Shown: positions 1-9,216 of the stretch, in pieces
Numbering within the stretch: position 1 is the first letter of the stretch
Layout: each line of letters starts with the position of its first letter
Source of the DNA: Paenibacillus mangrovi
GTDB taxonomy: Bacteria > Bacillota > Bacilli > Paenibacillales > Paenibacillaceae
Length of the DNA stretch: 64,000 bases
NCBI RefSeq assembly: GCF_022898935.1
Contig: NZ_JALIRP010000001.1
Coordinates: forward strand, 620,001 to 684,000
Reading direction: 5' to 3'
The notes under the pieces: generated by a model
Database searches by the model: none
Seen by the model: only the letters and a program-made list of their open reading frames with translations
Told to the model about the DNA's origin: nothing
Translations under genes and position numbers: made by a program

Positions 1-107
1 ATTTTAACAGGGTTCAAGTTATTCGGCTGCTGGATGGGCCACTGGATAGCTATCTGAATTCTGCCTTTGCTCCAGGACAAATTATTCAGTATGTTCCCGC
101 ACCATAA
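1..107 (+). CDS. ylzJ: YlzJ-like protein, C-terminal end (partial)
   Basis: An open frame (codons from base 3) runs from the window edge to TAA at 105-107. Its last 34 residues include VIRLLDGPLDSYLNSAF and end in PGQIIQYVPAP. This resembles the C-terminus of the small YlzJ family, which I know from memory as a short protein of unknown function encoded just before spoIIIE in Bacillus. Its position directly upstream of spoIIIE supports the call. The start lies outside the window. Confidence 0.6.
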   Translation, partial: FNRVQVIRLLDGPLDSYLNSAFAPGQIIQYVPAP

Positions 108-185
108 AAACAGATCTGAATTAAAAAAGAGAACATAGGTGCCCACGGTATTATATGGTATAATGGGAATCCGGGGGTGACATTC

Positions 186-2840
186 TTGGCCAAACGCAAA
201 AAAAGGAAAAAGGCTTTGTTGACCAATGTTCTAAAATACGAAATTTACGGTATTATTCTGATCACCCTTTCTGTCATCGCCTTATCCGGTGAAGCGACGG
301 TAGGGTGGTCATTATCCAAAATGTTCGGGCTTTTGCTTGGACGATTCTATTTTGTGATTCCATTGATAGGTATCTACTTCGGACTCAGCGTGATGATTGG
401 GCGGAAATGGCCGAATCGGTGGAGTACGCGAAAAAGTGGGATTGTCCTGCTGGTGCTGGCCTTAACGTTGATGAGCAGCGTTTCATCTTTGGAAAAGAAG
501 CTATCGCATGTGCCGGGCCTGAGCGCCGGACATATCATATCACAAGTACATAATGATTTGGAGGGAGCACTGCTTTCACCAGCGGCTTCCAAAGACCATT
601 CTATGATGAATAAGGATATCAGCGGCGGTTATGCGGGTGCTCTTCAGTACGCCGTATTGTTCTGGCTGTTCGGAAATCCTGGAACCAAGCTGATGATGAT
701 TGTGATGTTTATTATCAGCTTTATGCTAATTACCAATCTGTCTTATGTCGATCTGATGCGGATTATACGAAAACGAGTAGTTCAAGCGGGAAGCAACATG
801 CAAAAAAGAATGGCGACCCAAAAGCAGCAGGCTGTCGCTTCCGCTCCGAAATCTTCTTCCCGCAAAAGACAGCCGTTACAGCTACCCGATGAAGATGAAG
901 AGGACGAATTGGATGACTTTGTGGCACCAAGGGCCAAACGTTCAACACCCGTATTTTTTCAACTGTTCGGGAGCAAGTTTGCGAAGACTGCACAGGATCA
1001 GGTTTCTGATGCAGATGATGAGCTGGACGGAAGCGATATTCTGGAGCCGGTCAGCAAGCACTCTGGCAATGCTGCAGCTCATGCTCCGGTATACAACTCT
1101 GAGGCAGAGCAGATCGCTGGATCTCATCCGCAGGAGCAATGGGATCAGCATGAAGCGAATGAACATCCACCATCTCCGATTATCCGTGATTTCTTTGAAC
1201 AGGTGAAATCCGAAGGGAATGCTGAGGATGAAGATTGGGATGAGAACGAACCCATGACGGAACTGCCTCCAGATGGTCTTGATCATGGCGTTCAGGATGA
1301 ATCGGCTCTACAATCCGCTGCAGATAGCATGGGAGACATAGCTGCCGGAGAGCCTGCAGAAGGTGATGGGGCGGTAGAAAACCTGGAAATGAAACCGCCG
1401 GCTCCTCCTCCTAAGCCTTATAAGCTGCCTCCTTTCCGTCTGCTTGCGAAGCCGCAAAACGGCGGTAAAGCAGGAGATCAGAACGATTATATGCAGACGG
1501 CACGCAAGCTGGAGGCGACGCTGGAGAGCTTTGGCGTCCGTGCTAAGGTGCTGGAGGTTGTTCGTGGACCTGCGGTAACACGGTATGAAATACAGCCAGA
1601 TATCGGTGTTAAGGTTAGCCGGATTGTCAGCTTGACCGATGACATCGCGCTTGCGCTTGCAGCAAAGGATATCCGTATGGAAGCGCCGATTCCAGGAAAG
1701 TCAGCGATCGGGATCGAGGTTCCGAACAACGAGGTGTCTCTGGTTACGATGCGTGAAGTTATGGAAACTCCCATTTTTCAGGATGCCCAGTCCAAGCTGT
1801 CTATTGCTTTCGGCAGAGATATTTCCGGGCAGACGATCGTCGGCAATTTGGCCAAAATGCCCCATTTGCTTGTAGCTGGAGCTACCGGCTCAGGTAAATC
1901 CGTATGTATTAACGGGATCATTACGAGTATTTTGTACAAAGCCAAGCCGGATGAGGTTAAGTTCCTGATGGTCGATCCGAAGATGGTAGAGCTTAATGTA
2001 TATAATGGCATTCCACATCTGATGGCACCTGTGGTAACTGACCCGAAAAGGGCATCCCTTGCACTGAAGAAAATCGTTGTTGAAATGGAAAAACGATACG
2101 AGCTGTTCTCCAAGTCAGGTACGCGTAATATCGAAGGCTACAATAATTTGATGAAGGATAACCTGCCGGCAGTGCTGCCTTATATTGTTGTTATCGTGGA
2201 CGAGCTTGCCGATCTGATGATGGTTGCCGCCCATGATGTGGAGGAAGCCATCACCCGTCTTGCGCAAATGGCGCGTGCGGCTGGTATCCATTTGATTATC
2301 GCAACCCAGCGGCCTTCTGTAGACGTTATTACCGGAGTTATCAAGGCCAACATTCCTTCACGGATTGCCTTTGGCGTATCTTCTCAGGTGGACTCCAGAA
2401 CCATTTTGGACATGGCGGGTGCGGAGAAGCTTCTGGGACGAGGTGATATGCTCTTTATGCCAATGGGCTCCTCCAAGCCAATTCGTGTACAGGGTGCGTT
2501 TATGACCGATCAAGAAGTAGAAACGATCGTTAATTATGTACGAGAACAAGGTGAGGCGAAGTACGACGAGACGCTTGTTCCTGAAATTGATGAAAGTCAT
2601 CCAAGTGATGAAGAAGAACTTGATGAGCTGTATGATCAGGCCGTACAGATTGTTCTAGAAGCCAAGCAGGCATCGGTATCGCTGCTGCAGCGGAGAATGA
2701 GAGTAGGATACACGCGTGCCGCACGCCTGATTGACTCGTTGGAGGCTAGAGGCATTATCGGTCCATATGAAGGCAGTAAGCCGCGCGAAGTGCTTGTCAC
2801 GATCGAGCAGTATCAGCAGCAGAATCGCATCAGTTCATGA
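186..2840 (+). CDS. spoIIIE: DNA translocase FtsK/SpoIIIE
   Basis: Septum-bound, ATP-driven double-stranded DNA pump that moves the chromosome into the forespore and clears DNA from division septa. The first ~190 residues form about four membrane helices. A long acidic, low-complexity linker (about residues 215-410) makes the protein roughly 100 residues longer than the ~790-residue Bacillus protein. The motor carries Walker [10 protein letters not shown] near residue 567 and Walker [14 protein letters not shown] near residue 670. The C-terminal ~65 residues are the winged-helix gamma domain that reads DNA orientation sequences. TTG at 186 is preferred over GTG at 177 because the GGGGGTGA ribosome binding site (173-180) overlaps that GTG and lies 8 bases before the TTG. 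A terminator follows at 2852. Confidence 0.95.
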   Translation: MAKRKKRKKALLTNVLKYEIYGIILITLSVIALSGEATVGWSLSKMFGLLLGRFYFVIPLIGIYFGLSVMIGRKWPNRWSTRKSGIVLLVLALTLMSSVSSLEKKLSHVPGLSAGHIISQVHNDLEGALLSPAASKDHSMMNKDISGGYAGALQYAVLFWLFGNPGTKLMMIVMFIISFMLITNLSYVDLMRIIRKRVVQAGSNMQKRMATQKQQAVASAPKSSSRKRQPLQLPDEDEEDELDDFVAPRAKRSTPVFFQLFGSKFAKTAQDQVSDADDELDGSDILEPVSKHSGNAAAHAPVYNSEAEQIAGSHPQEQWDQHEANEHPPSPIIRDFFEQVKSEGNAEDEDWDENEPMTELPPDGLDHGVQDESALQSAADSMGDIAAGEPAEGDGAVENLEMKPPAPPPKPYKLPPFRLLAKPQNGGKAGDQNDYMQTARKLEATLESFGVRAKVLEVVRGPAVTRYEIQPDIGVKVSRIVSLTDDIALALAAKDIRMEAPIPGKSAIGIEVPNNEVSLVTMREVMETPIFQDAQSKLSIAFGRDISGQTIVGNLAKMPHLLVAGATGSGKSVCINGIITSILYKAKPDEVKFLMVDPKMVELNVYNGIPHLMAPVVTDPKRASLALKKIVVEMEKRYELFSKSGTRNIEGYNNLMKDNLPAVLPYIVVIVDELADLMMVAAHDVEEAITRLAQMARAAGIHLIIATQRPSVDVITGVIKANIPSRIAFGVSSQVDSRTILDMAGAEKLLGRGDMLFMPMGSSKPIRVQGAFMTDQEVETIVNYVREQGEAKYDETLVPEIDESHPSDEEELDELYDQAVQIVLEAKQASVSLLQRRMRVGYTRAARLIDSLEARGIIGPYEGSKPREVLVTIEQYQQQNRISS

Positions 2841-2851
2841 GCATAGCAAAA

Positions 2852-2888
2852 AGCAGCCAAGAGTTGGTTCTTGGCCGCTTTTTTTTTG
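2852..2888 (+). terminator. spoIIIE terminator
   Basis: Ten-base arms GCAGCCAAGA and TCTTGGCCGC (one mismatch) close a six-base loop and are followed by a long T run. It separates spoIIIE from the convergent ytbE gene. Confidence 0.8.
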
Positions 2889-2929
2889 TGCTTCGTTTTT
2901 GTTCTTTGCAACAGATGGTAGAATATCCG

Positions 2930-3775
2930 TTAAAAATCGAAATTGTCGGGATCCGGACCTACACGGCGGTTTTGATTCAAGACATCGATGCGTTTCATCT
3001 CGTCGTTCGTTAGCTCAAAATCGAACACCGACGCGTTCTCGATAATGCGATGCTCCTTGGTCGACTTCGGAATCGTAACGACGCCGTTTTGAAGATCCCA
3101 GCGCAAAATGACTTGGGCGACGGATTTGCCGTGCTTGGCGGCAATCTCCTTCAGTAGCGGTTGGTTGAGCAGCTCGCCCTGCATCAAAGGAGACCAGGCT
3201 TCCAGCTGGATTCCGTGCTCGCGGGTGAACCGAAGTAAATCCCGCTGCGTCAGGTAAGGATGGTATTCGACCTGGTTTACGGCAGGCTCTACACGGGCGT
3301 CCTTAAGCAAATCCTCCAAATGGTGAACCTGGAAGTTGCTGACGCCGATGGCTTTGACGCGGCCTTCTTCGTAAAGCTTTTCCATCGCTCTCCAGGTGTC
3401 TTTGTATTTGCCCGCGACCGGCCAATGGATCAGATACAGGTCCAGGTAATCCAGTCCCAGCTTGGAAAGGCTGGCGTCATAAGCCGCCAAGGTTTCTTCG
3501 TACCCCTGATCGCTGTTCCATACTTTCGACGTCACGAAAAGATCTTCTCTGCGCAGGCCGTTTGCCTCCATCGCTTCGCGGATGCCTTGCCCGACGCCGC
3601 TCTCGTTGCCGTAGATGGCCGCGGTGTCGATGCTGCGGTATCCATGCTTGATCGCTGCTTTAACGGCTTCCACAAGCTCGGAGCCCTCCTCGACCTTGAA
3701 TACGCCGAGGCCCAGCCACGGCATGTCCATGCCGTTGTTCAATTTGGTCGTACTTTGCAGTTGTAAATTCATCAT
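2930..3775 (-). CDS. ytbE: Aldo/keto reductase, YtbE-like
   Basis: NADPH-dependent aldo/keto reductase of 281 residues acting on carbonyl substrates in the cytoplasm; the physiological substrate is unknown. The AKR signature is clear: IDTAAIYGNE (catalytic Asp and Tyr), TSKVWN (catalytic Lys), YLIHWPV (His) and the IPKSTKEHRI cofactor loop. The C-terminus GPDPDNFDF matches my recollection of B. subtilis YtbE. An AAGGAGG site lies just before the ATG. It is the second gene after the MFS gene (16-base gap), in the ytbD-ytbE order known from Bacillus, and is probably controlled by the divergent HxlR regulator. Confidence 0.9.
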   Translation of the reverse strand: MMNLQLQSTTKLNNGMDMPWLGLGVFKVEEGSELVEAVKAAIKHGYRSIDTAAIYGNESGVGQGIREAMEANGLRREDLFVTSKVWNSDQGYEETLAAYDASLSKLGLDYLDLYLIHWPVAGKYKDTWRAMEKLYEEGRVKAIGVSNFQVHHLEDLLKDARVEPAVNQVEYHPYLTQRDLLRFTREHGIQLEAWSPLMQGELLNQPLLKEIAAKHGKSVAQVILRWDLQNGVVTIPKSTKEHRIIENASVFDFELTNDEMKRIDVLNQNRRVGPDPDNFDF

Positions 3776-3791
3776 CGTTTCCTCCTTAAGG

Positions 3792-4997
3792 CTACATGTT
3801 ATTTTGTGCTGCCGATGCAGCGTCCTTTCTTTCCAATCGTTGGCTTATGCCGGTAAGCAGCGCGGCTGCAGCCACCATGGCGGAGCCGACCAGGCCGGTG
3901 TATCGAAGCCCGATCAGGTTCGCAACGATACCGCCCAAATACGCGCCCAAGGCGATCCCCGCATTGAACGCGGCAATATTGACGGCCGAAGCGACGTCGA
4001 CGGCTTTAGGGGCAAAGCGCTGCGCGAGCATAACCACATAAGCTTGCAATCCCGGTACGTTCATGAATGCCAGCAGGCCCAGTAGAAAGACGGAGATCAA
4101 GGCCACCGTCTTGTACGGCGCCGTCCAAGCCATCAGCGCCAACGCCGCGGCCTGCAGGATAAACATGACAAGCAGGGCGGAGAGCGGGTTGCGGTTGGCC
4201 ACCCTGCCTCCGATTCCGTTTCCGATGGCGATGGCAATGCCGTACAGGAACAAAATGAAAGCGACAGTCGACGCTTTGAATCCTGTTATTTCATGAAGCA
4301 ATGGGGATAAATAAGTGAAGACGACGAACGTTCCGCCATAACCGAGCGCCGTGATCAAAAACGCGAACAGCAGCCGGCCGTTCGTGACAAGTTTGACCTG
4401 CTCCCGCACTGGCGTCTTCGCTCCCTTGTGAAGATGACCGGGGATCCATATCGCGTTGGCAGCCAAGGCAACGATGCCGACGACGGTGATCGCTAAGAAC
4501 GCTGTGCGCCATCCGAAATGCTGGCCGATCAAGGTACCAAGCGGCACACCGGTCACCGTGGCGATGGTCAGTCCGCTGAAAAGGGTGGCGATTGCGCCGG
4601 CCTTGCGGTTCTCCGGCACCATATCGGCGGCGATCGTCGTCCCAACGGACATAAACACGCCGTGAGCCAGCGCCGAAATGATCCGTCCCGCAAGCAGCAT
4701 TGCGATGCCGCTCGCCGAAGCGGCCATGCCGTTTCCAACAATGAAAACAAGCATGACTGCGATGAGCAGCGTTTTGCGCGACATGCCCATCGTGAGCGAG
4801 GTCAGCACGGGAGCTCCAAAGGTAACGCCCAAGGCATACAGCGTAACCGTCAGCCCCGAAAGAGTCACGGATATATTCAAATCCCCCGCAATGAGGGGAA
4901 GCAGTCCAACACTGATGAATTCGGTCGTTCCGATGGCGTAGGCACTGATGGCCAATGCCAGCAGGGCGAAGATGCTTTTTTTGTTTTCTTGCTGCAA
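3792..4997 (-). CDS. ytbD: MFS efflux transporter, DHA1 family, YtbD-like
   Basis: A 401-residue, twelve-helix major facilitator transporter, probably a proton-driven exporter of small organic compounds. The N-terminus carries the TEFISVGLLP motif usual in AraJ/YtbD-type carriers, and GMSRKTLLI stands at the loop between helices 2 and 3. The second half is preceded by a charged cytoplasmic loop near residue 200. It shares a transcription unit with the aldo/keto reductase and diverges from the HxlR-type regulator. By eye the cassette looks more GC-rich than the flanking core genes. Substrate unknown. Confidence 0.9.
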   Translation of the reverse strand: MQQENKKSIFALLALAISAYAIGTTEFISVGLLPLIAGDLNISVTLSGLTVTLYALGVTFGAPVLTSLTMGMSRKTLLIAVMLVFIVGNGMAASASGIAMLLAGRIISALAHGVFMSVGTTIAADMVPENRKAGAIATLFSGLTIATVTGVPLGTLIGQHFGWRTAFLAITVVGIVALAANAIWIPGHLHKGAKTPVREQVKLVTNGRLLFAFLITALGYGGTFVVFTYLSPLLHEITGFKASTVAFILFLYGIAIAIGNGIGGRVANRNPLSALLVMFILQAAALALMAWTAPYKTVALISVFLLGLLAFMNVPGLQAYVVMLAQRFAPKAVDVASAVNIAAFNAGIALGAYLGGIVANLIGLRYTGLVGSAMVAAAALLTGISQRLERKDAASAAQNNM

Positions 4998-5081
4998 TTG
5001 GCGTTCACTCCTATCTGTTCAAACCGGCCGGTGAGTGCTATTATGAAGGCCGTCGACCCAAAAGAACAGTACGCACTTAAA

Positions 5082-5096
5082 AGTACCATAGGTACT
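5082..5096. promoter_or_regulatory. Candidate HxlR (YtcD) operator
   Basis: A perfect inverted repeat, AGTACC-ATA-GGTACT, lies in the divergent gap between ytbD and ytcD, 38 bases before the ytcD start. A further AGTAC half-site lies just upstream at 5069-5073. HxlR-family regulators bind short GTAC/TACT-type palindromes, so this is the obvious candidate operator. Binding is inferred. Confidence 0.5.
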
Positions 5097-5133
5097 GGAA
5101 AGTTCCCATCAATCGTTAACGGAGGCATGCAGA

Positions 5134-5508
5134 ATGAAAAAATACAACATTTCCGTGGAAGCGACCCTTGAAGTCATCGGAGGCAAATGGAAGTGCGTCA
5201 TCTTGTGCCATTTGACGCACGGGAAGAAACGGACCAGCGATTTGCGCCGGCTCATGCCGGGCATTACCCAAAAAATGCTGACCCAACAGCTGCGGGAATT
5301 GGAGAATGACGGGATCGTGAACCGGATCGTATACAACCAGGTGCCGCCAAAGGTGGAATATGAGCTGAGTGAATACGGCTGGAGCCTGAAATCCATACTG
5401 GATTCCCTGTGCGCATGGGGGGATCAACATATTGTCCGCAATTATGGAGATAAATTTCTCGTTCTGGAGGATAACATTTTGAACAAGCCTGGAGAGCCGG
5501 ATTCATAA
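5134..5508 (+). CDS. ytcD: HxlR-family transcriptional regulator, YtcD-like
   Basis: A 124-residue winged-helix regulator. GGKWKCVIL opens the HxlR domain, and the recognition region contains GITQKMLTQQLRELE followed by the wing PPKVEYELSEYG. Two cysteines (residues 21 and 25, KCVILC) sit early in the domain. Some family members sense electrophiles through an N-terminal Cys, but these are not at the usual position before the GGKW motif, so a redox role is uncertain. It diverges from ytbD-ytbE with a palindrome between them, which fits control of that operon. A strong terminator follows. Confidence 0.9.
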   Translation: MKKYNISVEATLEVIGGKWKCVILCHLTHGKKRTSDLRRLMPGITQKMLTQQLRELENDGIVNRIVYNQVPPKVEYELSEYGWSLKSILDSLCAWGDQHIVRNYGDKFLVLEDNILNKPGEPDS

Positions 5509-5572
5509 ACCGCGAACTTAGAAAGGAAATCTCCATAGCGATAACTTCAACAGGTAAATAACATGAATAATC

Positions 5573-5614
5573 AAGACCTGCTGTACACCCCGATGGTGCG
5601 GCAGGTCTTTTTTT
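5573..5614 (+). terminator. ytcD terminator
   Basis: Perfect nine-base arms AAGACCTGC and GCAGGTCTT around a 19-base loop, followed by a T run. Confidence 0.85.
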
Positions 5615-5620
5615 GCATTG

Positions 5621-5651
5621 TGCATAGTTAATGGTGGCTCTTGTCATAATA
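5621..5651 (+). promoter_or_regulatory. Candidate sigma-G promoter of sleB
   Basis: TGCATA (5621-5626), 18 bases, then CATAATA (5645-5651). Sigma-G promoters have TGAATA-type -35 and CATACTA-type -10 boxes, and sleB of Bacillus is known to be forespore-expressed. The site ends 48 bases before the sleB ATG. Confidence 0.55.
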
Positions 5652-5699
5652 ACCGTAGCCATCCTAGTCAAACTCACAAGAGAAAGGTAGAGCTGCCAT

Positions 5700-6515
5700 A
5701 TGAAAAAAGCGAAATTATGGATGACATTTGGACTACTGGTCCTTTTGTCAGTTTCGGTATTTGCAGGTCTTCAGCCAAGCCCAGAGGATAAGGCCCGATC
5801 CGATAAACAGCCTGTTACAGATGAATCCGTTCCGACATTCGGGACAACGACCCTGAAGTATGGTTCCTCCGGACAGGACATCTATGAACTGCAGGGACGC
5901 TTGAAATTTCTCGGATTCTATAACGGCAAGATTGATGGTCAATTTGGGGACTCTACATTAAAGTCGGTCAAATGGTTCCAGTCGGAATTCGGCATGAAAG
6001 TAGACGGTACGGTAGGTGCAAAGACCAAGTTGAAGCTTTATAACGCTACGAAGAACTGGAAGCCATCCGAGTCTGCTGCAGGCAAAGGTCAAGCGCCTTC
6101 GAACAAAAATGGCGGAGGCGACAAAGGTGAACACATGGCTTCCGCCAATTCGATGGGATTATCGGAAAATGATCTGAAGATCATGGCTAACGCTGTTTAT
6201 GGGGAATCAAGGGGCGAGCCTTTTGAGGGCCAAGTGGCGGTGGCTGCCGTTATTCTAAACCGTGTCAATTCGCCAAACTTCCCGAATACGGTTCACGGCG
6301 TTATTTTTCAGCCGGGGGCGTTTACGGCAGTAGCAGACGGTCAAATCTGGCTTGAACCAAATGACACCGCACGAAAAGCAGTCCAGCAGGCTTTAAACGG
6401 ATGGGATCCAACAGGAGGCTGCCTGTATTACTTCAACCCGAAAACGGCAACCTCGAAGTGGATCTGGTCCCGGCCGCAGGTCAAAACCATCGGGAACCAT
6501 ATCTTTTGTATGTAA
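5700..6515 (+). CDS. sleB: Spore cortex-lytic enzyme SleB
   Basis: Germination-specific lytic transglycosylase that cuts the muramic-delta-lactam cortex peptidoglycan. The 271 residues comprise an N-terminal signal/anchor (residues 7-23), a peptidoglycan-binding domain (about 50-116, LKYGSSGQDIYELQGRL), a Gly/Lys-rich linker, and a C-terminal Hydrolase_2 domain starting near residue 155. The motif AVYGESRGEPFEGQ holds the likely catalytic Glu169. It is slightly shorter than the ~305-residue Bacillus enzyme. The usual downstream partner ypeB is absent, since ymfF follows. A sigma-G-type promoter lies upstream. Confidence 0.93.
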   Translation: MKKAKLWMTFGLLVLLSVSVFAGLQPSPEDKARSDKQPVTDESVPTFGTTTLKYGSSGQDIYELQGRLKFLGFYNGKIDGQFGDSTLKSVKWFQSEFGMKVDGTVGAKTKLKLYNATKNWKPSESAAGKGQAPSNKNGGGDKGEHMASANSMGLSENDLKIMANAVYGESRGEPFEGQVAVAAVILNRVNSPNFPNTVHGVIFQPGAFTAVADGQIWLEPNDTARKAVQQALNGWDPTGGCLYYFNPKTATSKWIWSRPQVKTIGNHIFCM

Positions 6516-6536
6516 GGTTTTTCTGGCCGCAAAAAC

Positions 6537-6570
6537 AGCAACCGGAGAGTTTGTCTTCGGTTGCTTCTTG
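6537..6570 (+). terminator. Probable sleB terminator
   Basis: Perfect eight-base arms AGCAACCG and CGGTTGCT around 13 bases. The T tract after the stem is weak, so efficiency is uncertain. Confidence 0.5.
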
Positions 6571-6648
6571 ACTTTGTAATGGTATAGAATGGAACATATT
6601 CACACGGGTAAGCGATAGACAAATTCATGGCTAAAGGAGTTTTGGACC

Positions 6649-7932
6649 TTGAATAAAACAGCATTTCAACATGGTAACGCGGGGCGTATGCGGATACACG
6701 TACTGCCTACGAAACGCTTTAAAACATTTGCCATATCGCTTTATGCAGGCATTCCGCTTGCAGAGGATACGGTTACGGCAACGGCTCTGACTCCATTTGT
6801 GTTGCGGCGCGGAACGGAATCCTTTCCTGAAACGAGACAATTCCGTGAGCAACTGGAGCAAATGTACGGAGCGGGTTTTGGCTTTGATGTATATAAACGC
6901 GGCAACTACCAGATGGTACAATTCCGCATGGATACCATTAATGATTCTTTTGTTAAAAATGAGGGCAGTTTGCTTGAGGCTTCCTTTGCATTCCTTGGTG
7001 AAGTGGTTACGCGCCCTGCGCTGGAAAACGGTCATTTCCGCAGTAGCTATGTGCAGGCCGAGAAGGAAAATGTGCGCAAAAAGCTGGATGCCATCGTGAA
7101 CGATAAAATCAGATACGCTTCGGAGCGCTGTATCGAGGAAATGTGCCGGAATGAGCCTTACCGTCTGCATCCGCTCGGACAGCGCAAGGATCTTGACGGC
7201 ATTACACCGGAAAGCCTGTATAGTTCTTACCAGAAGTGGCTGGATACGGCGAGCATGGACTTGTATGTTGCCGGTGATACGACGCTGGAAGAAGTGGAGA
7301 AGCTCGTCAATAAGCATTTTTCGTTTGGCTCTGGTTCGAATGAGGTATCATACAAGCAGGAAGTATCTACTCGCAAGGCGGATGAGGTACGAACTGTGGT
7401 TGAAAAGATGGAAGTCAGCCAGGGCAAGCTCAATCTGGGACTCCGCACATCCCTTACATATGCCGATGAGCAGTATGCCGCCGTGCTTATGTATAACGGA
7501 ATATTGGGAGGCTATCCGCACTCCAAGCTCTTTATGAATGTACGTGAAAAGGAAAGTCTGGCCTATTATGCCTCCTCCCGTTATGACGGACATAAAGGCA
7601 TCGGTACGATTCAGTCGGGTATCGAGATTCAGAACTACGAGAAAGCGCTTGAGATTATTAAGAAGCAGCTGGACGATATGCGTGCAGGTAACATTACCGA
7701 TCTTGAAATGTCGCAAACCAAGGCGATGATCCGGAATCTGCTGCTCGAGATCGATGATTCAGCCTTTGAAATGATTGCGTATGATTTTAACCGTCAATTC
7801 TCAGGGAAGGACCGCCCGCGCGCAGAGCTGCTGCAGCAGGTGGAAGCGATTCGGATTGAGGACGTGAAGGCGGCTGCGGCTACCTTTGAGCTGGATACGA
7901 TCTATTTCCTGAAGGGGCAAAAGGAGGAATAA
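6649..7932 (+). CDS. ymfF: M16-family protein YmfF, probably catalytically inactive
   Basis: A 427-residue member of the M16 (pitrilysin/processing peptidase) fold. Where an active enzyme has HxxEH, this protein has TPFVLRRGTE, so it has no zinc-binding site. The R/Y-bearing C-terminal half (near GGYPHSKLF and YYASSRYDGHKG) is kept. This fits the non-catalytic subunit of a two-protein protease, as with mitochondrial processing peptidase. The partner YmfH, which has the zinc motif, starts three bases after the stop. TTG start, with AAGGAG nine bases upstream. In Bacillus the pair sits in the same ymf operon. Confidence 0.88.
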   Translation: MNKTAFQHGNAGRMRIHVLPTKRFKTFAISLYAGIPLAEDTVTATALTPFVLRRGTESFPETRQFREQLEQMYGAGFGFDVYKRGNYQMVQFRMDTINDSFVKNEGSLLEASFAFLGEVVTRPALENGHFRSSYVQAEKENVRKKLDAIVNDKIRYASERCIEEMCRNEPYRLHPLGQRKDLDGITPESLYSSYQKWLDTASMDLYVAGDTTLEEVEKLVNKHFSFGSGSNEVSYKQEVSTRKADEVRTVVEKMEVSQGKLNLGLRTSLTYADEQYAAVLMYNGILGGYPHSKLFMNVREKESLAYYASSRYDGHKGIGTIQSGIEIQNYEKALEIIKKQLDDMRAGNITDLEMSQTKAMIRNLLLEIDDSAFEMIAYDFNRQFSGKDRPRAELLQQVEAIRIEDVKAAAATFELDTIYFLKGQKEE

Positions 7933-7935
7933 TCG

Positions 7936-9216
7936 GTGGAAAAACTTCAGTTCGATAACTTGCAGGAAACGCTATACAAGGAAGTTATGGACAATGGACT
8001 TCATGTGTATGTGCTGCCTAAACCGGGCTTCCAAAAGATGTATGCAACTTTTGCAACAAAATACGGCTCAGTAGATAACCATTTCCGCGTGGAAGGACAG
8101 GAAGAGATATCCGTTCCGGACGGAATCGCGCATTTCCTGGAGCATAAGATGTTCGAGGAACCGGAAGGCGATATCTTTGCGACGTTTGCCTCCAATGGGG
8201 CGTCAGCCAATGCTTTTACAAGCTTTGATCAAACGGTCTATCTGTTCTCGGCTACAGAAAATATCGAGAAAAACCTGGAGACCCTGATAAACTTTGTTCA
8301 GAATCCTTATTTTACGGATCAAAATGTGGAAAAGGAAAAAGGGATCATCGGACAGGAAATCAATATGTATCTGGATAATGCCGACTGGCGGGTGTACTTC
8401 GGTCTCATCGAAGCGATGTACAAAATTCATCCGGTTCATATTGACATTGCAGGTACGGTAGAATCGATCGGCACCATTACAAAAGAAACCCTTTATACTT
8501 GCTATAATGCGTTTTACCATCCAAGCAACATGCTGCTGTTTGTCGTAGGCGGCGTTAACCCGGAGGAGATTTTCAAGCTTGTACGATCCAATCAGGCAGC
8601 GAAGGACTATAAGCCGCAGGGCGATATCGAGCGCATTTTCGATCCGGAAAAGGTGGAAGTGGCAGAGAAACGCCGCATAGCCAAACTGGCCGTATCCATG
8701 CCCAAATGCCTTTTTGGCTTTAAGGAAAAGACTGTAGGAGCCACCGGTAGTGATCTGCTTCGCCGCGATCTGACGAGCAAGCTCATGCTTGATCTGCTAT
8801 TTGGTTCGAGTACGGAGCTGTATCAAAAGCTGTATGATGAGGATCTGATCTCCGACAGCTTCTCACACGAATATAACAGTTCCGCTCAGTATGCTTTCTC
8901 GGCCGTCGGTGGCGACACTCCAGATACAGATAAACTGCTGGCGAGAGTACGTGAAGAAGTCGACAAGATCCTGCAAAACGGTTTTAAAGAAGATGATTTT
9001 GAACGGGCCCGGAAAAAGAAAATCGGCGGATATCTGCGCACGCTCAACTCGCCTGAAAATATTGCTCACGAGTTTACTCGATATCAGTTCCGCGACAGCG
9101 ATTTCTTCTCCGTGATTCAGGTTTACGAATCGATTACATTAAAAGACGTCAATGACCGTTTGCAGGAACACGTAGACTGGAATCAGTTGGCGGTTTCGAT
9201 CGTGGTGAATCCGTAA
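7936..9216 (+). CDS. ymfH: M16-family zinc metallopeptidase YmfH
   Basis: A 426-residue M16 peptidase with an intact zinc site HFLEHKMFEE (HxxEH, near residue 67) and the downstream third ligand in EKGIIGQEINMY. It is the likely catalytic partner of YmfF; a peptide substrate is not known from the sequence. GTG start after GGAGGAA. The stop codon overlaps the start of ymfI by one base, so translation is probably coupled. No signal peptide is visible, so it should act in the cytoplasm. Confidence 0.9.
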   Translation: MEKLQFDNLQETLYKEVMDNGLHVYVLPKPGFQKMYATFATKYGSVDNHFRVEGQEEISVPDGIAHFLEHKMFEEPEGDIFATFASNGASANAFTSFDQTVYLFSATENIEKNLETLINFVQNPYFTDQNVEKEKGIIGQEINMYLDNADWRVYFGLIEAMYKIHPVHIDIAGTVESIGTITKETLYTCYNAFYHPSNMLLFVVGGVNPEEIFKLVRSNQAAKDYKPQGDIERIFDPEKVEVAEKRRIAKLAVSMPKCLFGFKEKTVGATGSDLLRRDLTSKLMLDLLFGSSTELYQKLYDEDLISDSFSHEYNSSAQYAFSAVGGDTPDTDKLLARVREEVDKILQNGFKEDDFERARKKKIGGYLRTLNSPENIAHEFTRYQFRDSDFFSVIQVYESITLKDVNDRLQEHVDWNQLAVSIVVNP

